Below are positions 25,006-33,118 of a DNA stretch of 64,000 nucleotides, piece by piece. Location of the stretch: assembly GCA_947629335.1 (NCBI GenBank), contig CANRDI010000001.1, positions 124,001 through 188,000 on the forward strand. The letters are read 5' to 3'. A program made the position numbers and the translations under genes. Positions within the stretch are counted from its first letter, which is position 1. The number at the start of each line of letters is the position of its first letter. Origin of the DNA: an uncultured Clostridia bacterium. Lineage in GTDB: Bacteria; Bacillota; Clostridia; Oscillospirales; Ruminococcaceae. A model generated the notes under the pieces. The model made no database searches and was not told where the DNA came from. It saw nothing but the letters and a program-made list of their open reading frames with translations.

Positions 25006-25512
25006 TTATTTCCTGTTATCACTGAAAATCCTGTCAACCACGATTTTAGTCATCTCCTGCACCGACTCTGCATAACCGCCTTTCGCCCATTTCATCAAAA
25101 TACCAAAAAGCCCATAAGCAATGTAATAGTTTTCATAGGTATCCGAAGATTGCTCTGTATCGCTGTCGGTCATAATCATCTCATACGCGGACAGGATTGC
25201 TCCGTAATGCCCTTGTTCTATGATAAGGTCATTTTTTGTCCTCATAGAGTAGCAGAAATCGAAATACCGCTTTACACGGTAGCTGTCATTGAGCTGATGC
25301 TCTTTGAGCTTGTATCTCTTTTCATACCTGCGCCACTTCATTATGATGTAAGCGGTGATGATTTCGTCCTTAGATTTGAAATTACGAAAATAAGTCGCTC
25401 TGCCGATACCGCCTGTTTCGCACAGCTCGTCCACGGTAATCTTTTCGATATTCTTCTTTTCCATCAGCTTGAACAGTGCTTCACCGTAAGCCGATATAAC
25501 ATATTCCGACAT
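25006..25512 (-). CDS. TetR/AcrR-family regulator
   Basis: 168 residues. The N-terminal helix-turn-helix covers about residues 10-55 (KITVDELCETGGIGRATYFRNF). The C-terminal domain is helical and not like a named subgroup. It is transcribed away from an esterase pair, and a perfect 12-bp inverted repeat (25534-25545 with 25605-25616) spans the shared promoter region, so it very likely represses that pair and itself. The inducer is unknown. AAAGGA precedes the ATG. Confidence 0.88.
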   Translation of the reverse strand: MSEYVISAYGEALFKLMEKKNIEKITVDELCETGGIGRATYFRNFKSKDEIITAYIIMKWRRYEKRYKLKEHQLNDSYRVKRYFDFCYSMRTKNDLIIEQGHYGAILSAYEMIMTDSDTEQSSDTYENYYIAYGLFGILMKWAKGGYAESVQEMTKIVVDRIFSDNRK

Positions 25513-25533
25513 TTTCCTTTCTCCTTTTCTGCC

Positions 25534-25616
25534 TTATGATACTATTTCGGCAAATAATATCATTTTTGCCTATTCTATTGACTTTACATTTGTTTTGTGA
25601 TATTATAGTATCATAA
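25534..25616. promoter_or_regulatory. Divergent promoter region with TetR-type inverted repeats
   Basis: TTGACT (25578-25583), 17-bp spacer and TATTAT (25601-25606) drive the esterase genes on the plus strand. TTATGATACTAT (25534-25545) is an exact inverted copy of ATAGTATCATAA (25605-25616), one arm near the tetR start and one over the -10 and start point of the esterase promoter. Confidence 0.75.
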
Positions 25617-25626
25617 AATTTCACAT

Positions 25627-26694
25627 TTGTCAAGCATTAAAGCAGAAAGGACGATTATTACGAACATAGAAAAAGCAAAGAAATTTAAGCCGTTGAAGGT
25701 TGTATTGATTATTTTATCGGTTATAGTCGTATTGGGAGTAACAGGCTTTTTCATAGCCGCCACACATACACAGATTGTGATAGGACTTATTCAGAAATTA
25801 GCAGACAACGGCAAACCGCTGAACTCCTATGAACCCCTGAACGAACCGCAAAACGGCTTAAAAGAAAACGGACAGTATCTCATCAGCGAAATCGAATACG
25901 CAAAAGACTACCCGAACAGCTTTCTTGACATTATCTATCCCGATGAAAACAGAGAAGCTGACAGACCGACATTGTTTTATTTTCACGGCGGCGGTTTCTT
26001 TGCAGGCAGTAAGAATATGGGTGACCCGCTTGCTGCAAACGAAGCAACAGCTTTGATAGACGATCTTTGCGCTGCGGGATACAATATTGTCAATGTAGAC
26101 TATGCACTTGTTCCCGAAGAACACTTCCCCGTTCCTTTGATACAGGCTAATCAGGCGTTCGCTTATATTCTTGAGCATAGCAAAGAATATCACCTGAACA
26201 CCGATAAGATAGTTATTATGGGTTCATCGGCGGGCGCAATCATTACCTGCCAGATGGGTACGGTCATATCAAATCCCGAATATGCCGAGCTGCTCGGTAT
26301 TTCTCCTGCACTTGCTCCCGAGCAGGTATGCGCGATAGTAGCTGACGATGCTCCGCTTGATTATGAGAGTTTTACGCTTGCCTGTAAATTTCTTGTCGGG
26401 AACTATGTGAAAGGTTCGATTTTTCTGAACAAGGACGAGCTGAACCGCTATAATTGTATTCCACATATGACAAATGATTATCCGCCCTCAATTATGCTCG
26501 GCAGCGAATACCGCTTTGATATGAACGAAATGCACGATAAGCTGAATGAGCTTGGCGTGCAGAATGAGCTTGTTGACCCCTTTGTCGAAAGGGGCGAAGA
26601 AAAGCCGCATTGCTTTATTGCAAACGAAAGGATTGACGCAACAGCAAAAGACGCATTTGACAGATTGATTGCATTTCTTGAATTAAATACATAA
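25627..26694 (+). CDS. Membrane-anchored alpha/beta hydrolase (HSL-like esterase)
   Basis: Up to 355 residues. One N-terminal membrane helix (VVLIILSVIVVLGVTGFFIA) anchors an outside hydrolase with FHGGGFFAGS (oxyanion hole), GSSAGA (nucleophile Ser) and a late His (EKPHCF), as in the hormone-sensitive-lipase group. The frame opens at a TTG (25627) with no ribosome site; AAAGGA at 25646-25651 lies 8 bp before an ACG at 25660. The start is thus uncertain, and an ATG-to-ACG change is possible. Likely exported ester substrate unknown. The next hydrolase gene was directly joined before the MITE inserted. Confidence 0.8.
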   Translation: MSSIKAERTIITNIEKAKKFKPLKVVLIILSVIVVLGVTGFFIAATHTQIVIGLIQKLADNGKPLNSYEPLNEPQNGLKENGQYLISEIEYAKDYPNSFLDIIYPDENREADRPTLFYFHGGGFFAGSKNMGDPLAANEATALIDDLCAAGYNIVNVDYALVPEEHFPVPLIQANQAFAYILEHSKEYHLNTDKIVIMGSSAGAIITCQMGTVISNPEYAELLGISPALAPEQVCAIVADDAPLDYESFTLACKFLVGNYVKGSIFLNKDELNRYNCIPHMTNDYPPSIMLGSEYRFDMNEMHDKLNELGVQNELVDPFVERGEEKPHCFIANERIDATAKDAFDRLIAFLELNT

Positions 26695-26799
26695 CAGACT
26701 GTAGATAAAGCCCCATCTGCGGCGTCAGCGTCACTGCAACAGCCACAAAGGCTAGTTGCAGTAACGCTTCCTTGCATCTGGGACTTTCTCTACAGTCTG
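26694..26799. mobile_element. 106-bp MITE-like hairpin element with 5-bp target duplication
   Basis: The element is a near-complete inverted repeat: CAGACTGTAGATAAAG (26695-26710) pairs with CTTTCTCTACAGTCTG (26784-26799) with two changes, and an inner pair (GCGTCACTGCAAC with GTTGCAGTAACGC) has one mismatch. ACATA is found directly on both sides (26689-26693 and 26800-26804). It carries no gene and needs a transposase from elsewhere. The insertion supplies the last base of the esterase stop codon. Confidence 0.82.
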
Positions 26800-26817
26800 A
26801 CATAGGAGGTAGATGTT

Positions 26818-27945
26818 ATGGAAAAAACAAAATCGAAAAATAAATTGATAATTGTACTGCTTATCATCATAGCCGTTATCATTTTGGGGATTGCATTAGG
26901 CATATTTGCTCTTCTAAAGCTGACATTTTTTAAGACATTCCCGAAACTTGAGGGTGAGCCCGAGGTTGGCAAGTGGTATGATATTCCTGTGGAAAGCGCG
27001 AAGTCATCGGACGGCAGCGAATGGCACGGCATTTTCCGAAAAGGTACGGAAAACAAGGTGGTCGTTTATTTTTTCGGTGGCGGCGTGAGCATTACACCCG
27101 AAACCTCCGAGGGAGGCACTGAGTTTTTTGCGACTAATATGACGGCACAGGATTTTGTCGCACAGGGCGGTATCGGAAGTAATGCGGAGGATAATCCTTT
27201 CAAGGACTGGAGTTTCATTGTGATACCCTATGCGACAGGCGATTTTCACGCAGGTACGGGAACTTATGAGGGCAAAAAGACCGTGTATCACACAGGATAC
27301 AGCAATTATTCGGCTTATGTTGAACAGATAAAGCCTTATCTTGGAGAGCCTGACACGCTGCTTGTGACAGGTTTTTCGGCAGGCGGATTTGCGGCTTCAT
27401 TGCTGGCTGACGATGTGATTAACCGCTTTCCGAGCGCTGAAAATGTGACCGTCTGTGTTGACAGCTCACTCCTGCTTTACGACGGCTGGCACGATACGGC
27501 TGTGAACTTGTGGAAATCTCCAATTGAGATTTCGGACAGACTGACAACAAACAATCTTGTCCTTGACAGTCTGACCGCACTTCATAAAAAGCGCGGCGGC
27601 AGCGTGAAAATACTCTTTGACTGCTCCTACCGTGATGATACGTTAATGCAGTATCAGTCTTATATCAACAGCGGAAAAATGGACAAGACCAAAGAGCTTG
27701 GCGATAACTTTCAGCGTGATCTGAAAGAAATGGTAAACGGCTTGCAGACGAATATCCCTGATGTGGGTATTTATATCTGGTGCTATGGAGAAGACGCAAA
27801 CACCCACAATACCCAGCATACTATCATTTCTGCGAATGTTTTTGACAGGCTTGGAAACGACAGGAGCGTCGGCGAGTGGATATATGACGCTGTGAACGGC
27901 GATGTAAAGACCTACGGATTGGAACTGCTTGATAAAACATTCTGA
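26818..27945 (+). CDS. Pectin-acetylesterase/Notum-like membrane-anchored hydrolase
   Basis: 375 residues with an N-terminal membrane helix (LIIVLLIIIAVIILGIALG). The hydrolase shows VVYFFGGGVS, VIPYATGDFHAG, VTGFSAGGFAA (Ser nucleophile) and THNTQHTII (His), the pattern of the pectin-acetylesterase/Notum group, which remove ester-linked groups. GGAGGTAG stands 8 bp before the ATG. It pairs with the upstream esterase under TetR control, so both may strip esters from glycans or toxins outside the membrane (inference). Confidence 0.82.
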   Translation: MEKTKSKNKLIIVLLIIIAVIILGIALGIFALLKLTFFKTFPKLEGEPEVGKWYDIPVESAKSSDGSEWHGIFRKGTENKVVVYFFGGGVSITPETSEGGTEFFATNMTAQDFVAQGGIGSNAEDNPFKDWSFIVIPYATGDFHAGTGTYEGKKTVYHTGYSNYSAYVEQIKPYLGEPDTLLVTGFSAGGFAASLLADDVINRFPSAENVTVCVDSSLLLYDGWHDTAVNLWKSPIEISDRLTTNNLVLDSLTALHKKRGGSVKILFDCSYRDDTLMQYQSYINSGKMDKTKELGDNFQRDLKEMVNGLQTNIPDVGIYIWCYGEDANTHNTQHTIISANVFDRLGNDRSVGEWIYDAVNGDVKTYGLELLDKTF

Positions 27946-28007
27946 GGTAAAGGCTATAAAGAACGCAGCACATTTTGTCGGACTTTTCGCCAAAGCGGGC
28001 AACCCTG

Positions 28008-28490
28008 TTATCTCCGTTTTTTCGCATAATGGTGCGGTTCGCGCTCTTTTTGTGCCCTAACAAGGTCGTCAATGTAATTCCCCTCAACGATTTTCTCATA
28101 TGCCCGAATAAGCTCTTTCACCCGAAGGAGCTTTTTCTGTTCGCTGTCGGAGTTTTCGCCTTGCGCCTGATTTTCACGAATGGCAGTTTGAAGTTCGTCG
28201 GCTTTTGCGTAAATTTGCTCTCGCGATGTGAAGTGAAAGTGGCGTATTGTTTGGAGTTGCTCGGCAAGATAGTTGATATTCGCGTCGTTCTGAAACGTGT
28301 AGATTTTCTGCGAGTTATCCTTTTTCGGCGGCAGCTTAAACCGCACGATTTCCACGGTCATATTCAAAATCGTGATATGGAAATTCTTTTCCAGAATGTT
28401 CGCCAAGTTCAACTTTCCACTCTTGATTTCATAATCACGCCCTTGGGCAGGCATTTCTCTTTTGGGGAGTGCTTGTCTTTTTCCTTTACA
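28008..28490 (-). pseudogene. C-terminal remnant of a mobilization/relaxase-type protein
   Basis: The minus strand encodes about 160 residues ending in KELIRAYEKIVEGNYIDD, with many Gln, Lys and Glu, like the helical tails of Firmicute mobilization proteins. It has no start codon with a ribosome site and no N-terminal catalytic domain. The broken N-terminus of a mobilization gene lies at 28994-29344 on the same strand. The link between the two pieces is inference, and family assignment is weak. Confidence 0.45.
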
Positions 28491-28498
28491 GAAGTCGG

Positions 28499-28527
28499 TT
28501 GACATTTTCAATAGGGTGGTGTATAAT
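28499..28527 (+). promoter_or_regulatory. Consensus promoter for the HEAT-like gene
   Basis: Perfect TTGACA (28499-28504), 17-bp spacer, perfect TATAAT (28522-28527). Confidence 0.78.
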
Positions 28528-28581
28528 ATTGGTATAGAGAAAATGCAAATATCTTTATATAGATCGTGAGGTAAATCCATA

Positions 28582-28989
28582 ATGTTTTTCTTAAAATCAG
28601 CATTTGATAATATAAGACATGAAAATGATAATTACAACAGAGAGGAATTGATTGCTTGTACTGCAAAAATCTTCGGAGAAACTGTCTCCCGAGGGGAATT
28701 AAAGAAAAGAGCAAGACTTTGGTATGCTGCGGATCACCTTATAAACGCTGATTTATTGGATAAACTATCACATTCTCCATATATTGAAGTTCGAGAAAGC
28801 GTTGCGAAAAATATACACACATCGTCGAAAACTCTTGAGAGATTACTTCAAGATACGGATTTTGAAGTTAGAGAAACAGCTATCTTAAATCCAAATTCGC
28901 CATTATCAAAGATACATGAATTGCTTAATGATGATCATGAAGTTGTTCGTAATGCAGCAAAGCTAAGACTCAGATCAACTAAATCCTAA
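28582..28989 (+). CDS. Small HEAT-repeat-like protein
   Basis: 135 residues. After a ~35-residue head, helical repeats appear: LDKLSHSPYIEVRESVAKN, LERLLQDTDFEVRETAILN and IHELLNDDHEVVRNAAKLR, about 23 residues apart, the HEAT/LRV pattern used for protein or nucleic-acid binding. No enzyme residue or signal is visible. It has its own promoter and GAGGT before the ATG, and lies opposite in direction between two pieces of mobilization genes, so it looks like cargo. Confidence 0.75.
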   Translation: MFFLKSAFDNIRHENDNYNREELIACTAKIFGETVSRGELKKRARLWYAADHLINADLLDKLSHSPYIEVRESVAKNIHTSSKTLERLLQDTDFEVRETAILNPNSPLSKIHELLNDDHEVVRNAAKLRLRSTKS

Positions 28990-28993
28990 TCTA

Positions 28994-29344
28994 TCATAAC
29001 AGGCAATCCGCATATACACTATTGGAATGGAACCGCAAGCTCTCCATATCTCCAAACTGCACAACTATCACATAGAACGGTTTTTCCTGCTTTGAATTTC
29101 TTATGTGTTCATAGTAGTCCGCTATCTTTCGGTCGTTTCTTTTCTGCCTTGAATTGTATTCGTCGAGAGCCTTTGAGAAAATCTCATTGTACTTCTCTCT
29201 AATGTCCTGTTGGCGATAAGTGATGTTGTTTCCTATTCGCTCTTTGTCAACGTTTTTAGCGATGACGTCACGATTGTTATGCCCAACAACTCCCTCGTTC
29301 ACCCAAAATGAAACCGAAATGGCTTTTGAGTTTTTCCCACTCAT
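28994..29344 (-). pseudogene. Truncated plasmid-recombination/mobilization protein N-terminus
   Basis: 116 residues; the first ~95 (SVSFWVNEGVVGHNNRDV, RQKRNDRKIADYYEHIRNSK, QEKPFYVIVVQFGD) match the N-terminus of Firmicute plasmid-recombination proteins, which nick DNA at an origin of transfer. The frame then leaves the family and stops after a short unrelated tail, so the catalytic remainder is lost. AAGGAGG precedes the ATG, which shows that the start is still normal. Confidence 0.72.
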
Positions 29345-29424
29345 CTCAAAAAACCTCCTTAAAAAGTTTTTGAGATTTTTCGCCGAAAGACTGATTTTGA
29401 AAATTTTCGCTCCCGCTGAAATTC

Positions 29425-29520
29425 AAGGTGCAGTCATAAGTGCTATACTCAATAGCCAAATTGACAAGCTACGCTCATCATTTTTACATTTCGGCAGGGG
29501 AACACCCCTACAACCCCTCG
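29425..29520. other. Candidate origin of transfer upstream of the mobilization gene
   Basis: The 338-bp gap (29345-29682) between the mobilization and replication-initiator genes has no gene. It holds CATAAGTGCTATACTC near 29435 and a GGGG-AACA-CCCC hairpin at 29497-29508, placed just before a relaxase-type gene where oriT sites are usual. Support is from position and a TAAGTGC-like string only. Confidence 0.35.
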
Positions 29521-29682
29521 CGCGATTTTTTCGGAAACCGTAAAATTCACTCCAAAACCCGAAACGGATTTTTTGTGTTTACCCGAAAATCTGAAAAATT
29601 TTCCGAACGAGGTTTTTCAGCAACAGCGAAATTTTTCCTTGCCAAACTGAAAAGAAAAATCTGCGCAGTCGCCAAAAATCCA

Positions 29683-30633
29683 CTACCCGCTACTCGCACG
29701 TTTATCGTACCTCGCCCAAATCCTCTTCATCACCTCGTCAACGTCAAATGATGAGGTTTGCGTTTCAAACGTTCCGCTTGCCGCACTGCTTTTCGGCTTA
29801 AAATCGCAAACCGTTGTCGGAGAGTTGTATAGCAAAGTTATCAGATAGGCGCGAAGATTACGGACTTCTACGGAGTTGCTTTCAAGCGTTTTCAAGACGT
29901 TTTCGATATGCTCTCTGCGAAGTTCCAAGAACCGTTTGCGTACCTGTTCAATCGGCAGCTCACCGCCATTTACACGCACTCTGTCCCTGTTAGAGCAAAT
30001 CACATCAACCATAACTTCCACCAACTCGCTGACTTTTTCTTTTTCAGCGAGGTCGTCAAATTCAATGTTTTCCCTAATCAGAGAAAAATATTTTTCGCGC
30101 TCCGTCCCTCCGTCCGAGCCGCGCGGAGCGCGGGATTGAGTGATTGATGAATAAGTATTTGATTTATTAGTATTTAATATATAATAAGTATCCGTTGTTG
30201 GGTTCACCGTTGACGGATTTTCCGCTGACGGTGAAACCGTTGACGGTTCGCACAAAAAATTTTTGTCAGTTTGCTCAGACTCGGAATATTTTGGGGAATT
30301 ATCCTCGGAGTTTTCGCAGGAATAATCGGGGTTCTGTTTCGGGTCTTCGTAGACGTGATACTCGTTTTGGGACATACGTCCGCGCTCGTCGCGAAGCTGC
30401 TTGCGGGTTATGTAACCGAAGTTCTCCAATTCGCGCACAGCAGCTCTCACGCTGTCAACCCCGTCAGAAGTGATTTTCGCCAGACCCGACAAGGTAAAAT
30501 TCCATTCGGGCGGCAAGCTGAGGATTTTGGACAACAACCCCGCAGCTCTTAACGATAAGCGACTGTCTTTAAGGTGAACGTTGGACATAATCGTGAAATT
30601 TCCGCTTTTCTCGACCCTGAAAATTGTAGACAT
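29683..30633 (-). CDS. Replication initiator-like protein (DUF6017 / helix-turn-helix) of a mobile element
   Basis: 316 residues from the ATG at 30633, which follows AGAGGT; a longer reading has no site. The N-terminal ~90 residues form a winged-helix domain (SRLSLRAAGLLSKILSLPPE, SDGVDSVRAAVRELENFGY), typical of initiators of Clostridium ICEs and plasmids. A Ser/Asn/Thr-rich linker and a ~110-residue C-terminal helical domain follow (VMVDVICSNRDRVRVNGGE). It is expected to start replication of the excised element. No excisionase or intact integrase is nearby. Confidence 0.8.
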   Translation of the reverse strand: MSTIFRVEKSGNFTIMSNVHLKDSRLSLRAAGLLSKILSLPPEWNFTLSGLAKITSDGVDSVRAAVRELENFGYITRKQLRDERGRMSQNEYHVYEDPKQNPDYSCENSEDNSPKYSESEQTDKNFLCEPSTVSPSAENPSTVNPTTDTYYILNTNKSNTYSSITQSRAPRGSDGGTEREKYFSLIRENIEFDDLAEKEKVSELVEVMVDVICSNRDRVRVNGGELPIEQVRKRFLELRREHIENVLKTLESNSVEVRNLRAYLITLLYNSPTTVCDFKPKSSAASGTFETQTSSFDVDEVMKRIWARYDKRASSG

Positions 30634-30670
30634 AAGTACCTCTTTCCCAGGCAAAGCCTGTTTTTGAAAT

Positions 30671-30697
30671 AAAAAAACGGAGAGCTGCAACTCTCCG
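30671..30697 (-). terminator. Intrinsic terminator before the replication-initiator gene
   Basis: On the minus strand a CGGAGAG/CTCTCCG stem (30678-30684 with 30691-30697) runs into seven T's. It lies about 40 bp before the initiator ATG, so it could act as an attenuator for that gene. Confidence 0.72.
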
Positions 30698-30761
30698 CTT
30701 TAGCGATTTAATCAGGAAATGAAAGGCACACTATTCCCAAAAACTGTAAATTATTTAGTTG

Positions 30762-30797
30762 TCAAAGAAAAGGACGCTTTCTGTCAAAAAGCGTCCT
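30762..30797 (-). terminator. Intrinsic terminator between alr and the replication-initiator gene
   Basis: On the minus strand AGGACGCTTT pairs with AAAGCGTCCT (30771-30780 with 30788-30797) and is followed by TTTCTTT. Confidence 0.7.
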
Positions 30798-30810
30798 AAT
30801 TTGTTGTTTA

Positions 30811-30897
30811 GGTATGGTCACGTTGCCCTTGCGGGTAACTCTGCGTTTTTAAGCGGCATTACATTTCCTTTAGCAATGCGGGTTCGCGACCATATCC
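30811..30897 (-). ncRNA. Candidate structured RNA between alr and the replication-initiator gene
   Basis: On the minus strand TATGGTC (30894-30888) pairs with GACCATA (30819-30813). Inside are a GCATT/AATGC hairpin and a CCC-GCAA-GGG tetraloop hairpin. Together they make a three-way-junction shape of about 87 nt, ending in a terminator 14 bp on. It does not match a tRNA or a riboswitch class that I know. Transcription is not shown. Confidence 0.35.
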
Positions 30898-30946
30898 CTT
30901 AGATGTCCCCATATGCTTCGGGAGATATTTTTATATAAGACAATTT

Positions 30947-32080
30947 TTAAAGATACCGCTGTATTTCAGTCTTGATACCGTTCTTTATGTAAATTCTCGG
31001 AACGCGCGTTCCTATCGCGCATAAAAGCTCATAGTTTATCGTTCCGATCTGCTCGGCAGCTTGCGTTACCGAGTTTCCTCCGTCAAGCTCGTTTGAGTAA
31101 ATAATTACCTCGTCGCCTAAATTTGCGGGAATGTCCGTAATGTCCACAAGCGTCTGGTCCATACATATCCTTCCGCATACGGGCGCGGGCTGACCGTTTA
31201 TCGTCACATTCCAATTTCCCGAAAGCCGTCTGTTGAAACCGTCCGCATAGCCGCAGGGGATAAGCGCAAGCCTTGTGCTGCGTCCTGCTTTAAATGTCCT
31301 GCCGTAGCTTACGGTTTTACCCGAAGGAATTGTCTTTATCTGACAAATGACGCTTTTCAGAGAAAAAATAGGTTTAATCCCTTTTGGAACGGGAAATCTT
31401 GCATCGGGCTTTTGCCCGTACATTATAATACCCGCTCGCACATAATCGCCCGAAAAATCCTTGTGGTAAATTATTCCTCCGCTGTTCTGCGAGTGAAATT
31501 TCAAACCGCGTTTTTGACACATATTTACAATTTTTTCCTGCTGCTCGTTTGTAAATGCAACATCATTTTCATCGAGACTGTCCGAAACGGCAAAATGGGT
31601 ATAACACGCGCGGCAGTCAAGCCCGCTGAGAGACAGTATTTCGTCGAGCTGTTCTTCGGTGTCGATACCGACGCGGCTCATGCCCGTATCAAGCTTTATA
31701 TTTATGGGTACTTTTTTACGGCAGCTTTCCGCAGCTTCGGAGAGCTTTTTTGCATATTCGACGTTGCCTACAGTAAAGACGAAATTTTTGCCGATATTTT
31801 CCAGCACCAACGGAATATCACAATAACCGAAAATAAGAATTTCTCCGTCGATTTCAGCATCGGAAAGTCTTTGAGCTTCCCAGAGGTTAGAAACGCAGAA
31901 ATTCTTTATACCGCAGTCGTTCAGAGCCTCTGCACATTGGATGTCGCCGTGTCCGTAGGCGTTAGCTTTTACTACCGCAATAATTTTTTTATTCGGCGAC
32001 AGTTCCCGTAAAACCGCAATATTATCGCGTAAATTGTCAAGATCTATCTCCGCCCATGTTCTTTGATAAAAATTATTCAT
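30947..32080 (-). CDS. alr: Alanine racemase
   Basis: 377 residues from the ATG at 32080, after GAGGT. The PLP lysine is Lys38 in AVVKANAYGHG, and the later conserved RICMDQ and GDEV blocks are present, as is RAGIIMYG. The enzyme makes D-alanine for peptidoglycan and, if present, for D-alanyl transfer to wall polymers. It is the first ordinary chromosomal gene right of the accessory island and runs toward it. It shares its upstream region with the LCP-like gene. Confidence 0.94.
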   Translation of the reverse strand: MNNFYQRTWAEIDLDNLRDNIAVLRELSPNKKIIAVVKANAYGHGDIQCAEALNDCGIKNFCVSNLWEAQRLSDAEIDGEILIFGYCDIPLVLENIGKNFVFTVGNVEYAKKLSEAAESCRKKVPINIKLDTGMSRVGIDTEEQLDEILSLSGLDCRACYTHFAVSDSLDENDVAFTNEQQEKIVNMCQKRGLKFHSQNSGGIIYHKDFSGDYVRAGIIMYGQKPDARFPVPKGIKPIFSLKSVICQIKTIPSGKTVSYGRTFKAGRSTRLALIPCGYADGFNRRLSGNWNVTINGQPAPVCGRICMDQTLVDITDIPANLGDEVIIYSNELDGGNSVTQAAEQIGTINYELLCAIGTRVPRIYIKNGIKTEIQRYL

Positions 32081-32098
32081 CAATATTTACCTCACCGC

Positions 32099-32127
32099 TT
32101 GAAATTTTCAAAAAAATGTGTTATACT
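32099..32127 (+). promoter_or_regulatory. Sigma-A-type promoter for the LCP-like gene
   Basis: TTGAAA (32099-32104), 17-bp spacer, TATACT (32122-32127), just past the divergent alr start. Confidence 0.68.
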
Positions 32128-32213
32128 ATATAAGGTATTGTATTCATCATTTATTATATTACATCTTTCAAAAAATGTCAATACTGTTATTGAATGTAAA
32201 AGAAAGGATAATT

Positions 32214-33101
32214 ATGTCGGCAAGAAGAAAAAGTAATTGGTATATATATTTTACGGCGTTCGGAATTACACTGGTGTTTGTGGCTGTTGCAATAATTGCG
32301 TTCAGATGGTTTTTGTTTCCAGATAAGCCCGCTTCGACGGGAGTTGACAGCAACGGCAATCTTTCCGAGGATTTTGTTCCGTCTGCAAATGATAACTTTA
32401 ACACAGTGCTTATGCTGTCTCAAGGCTCGTCTCGTTCTCCCGAACTTTTTTTGCTTGTAGGATATAATGCTGCGGAGGGCAGGGTAGTTTTTGTGCCTCT
32501 TGCAAACGGAATAAGCGTTAATTCCTACGGAAAAACTCTTCCGAGTATTTACTCTTCCGACGGCGGTCAGGGGGTAGTTGAAGCGGTAAACGGCATTATG
32601 GGAATAAAATGCGCTACTTATGCGCTTTTTGATAAGAATGCTTTTATAAATATCGTAGAGTCGTTCGGAAACGTAAAATATAACGTTCCGAAAACGATAA
32701 TCATTTCCGACAATATAACTGCCGAGTCCATAAATGCGGGTGAAAAGCTGTTTTCGGCAGATACACTGTACACTTATATCATGCAGGCGGATTTCGGAGA
32801 AGGAGAGCTTTACCGTTTTAATATCATCGGCGATATTCTTTCGGAGCTTATAAATCAGAATTTCCGCGATCTTGATGCGAGCAGACTTGAGCTTTTCTAT
32901 TCTTCTATCACATCTCAGTGTGATACAAATTTGAACCGCGAGGAGTTTAATAATCATTTAGCCGCGCTTTTGTATCTGATACAGTATGGCGTTTCTCCTG
33001 CGGAATATTATATCCCATACGGCGAATATACGAGCGACGGAGGTTTTAATATTTCCGAAAACTCAATAACCACTATACAGCAAAAATCAGGGCTTTTATA
33101 A
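32214..33101 (+). CDS. Divergent LytR-CpsA-Psr (LCP)-like membrane protein
   Basis: 295 residues from the ATG at 32214, after GAAAGGA; an upstream reading has no site. One membrane helix (residues 11-33) precedes an outside domain. The LCP core appears as FNTVLMLSQGSSRSPELFLL, then VVFVPLANGISVN, VVEAVNGIMGIKC and ALFDKNAFINIV, in the usual order. The family's usual Pro-Arg-Asp block is replaced (PLANG), so the phosphotransferase activity that attaches wall polymers may be lost or altered. It is 17 bp upstream of the LUD gene. Confidence 0.68.
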   Translation: MSARRKSNWYIYFTAFGITLVFVAVAIIAFRWFLFPDKPASTGVDSNGNLSEDFVPSANDNFNTVLMLSQGSSRSPELFLLVGYNAAEGRVVFVPLANGISVNSYGKTLPSIYSSDGGQGVVEAVNGIMGIKCATYALFDKNAFINIVESFGNVKYNVPKTIIISDNITAESINAGEKLFSADTLYTYIMQADFGEGELYRFNIIGDILSELINQNFRDLDASRLELFYSSITSQCDTNLNREEFNNHLAALLYLIQYGVSPAEYYIPYGEYTSDGGFNISENSITTIQQKSGLL

Positions 33102-33118
33102 AATACAAGGAGGGCAAT

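Noticed and set aside
20990..30946. A prophage in the accessory island
   Set aside because: No capsid, terminase, portal or tail gene was found; the mobile parts are recombinase, mobilization and replication-type only.
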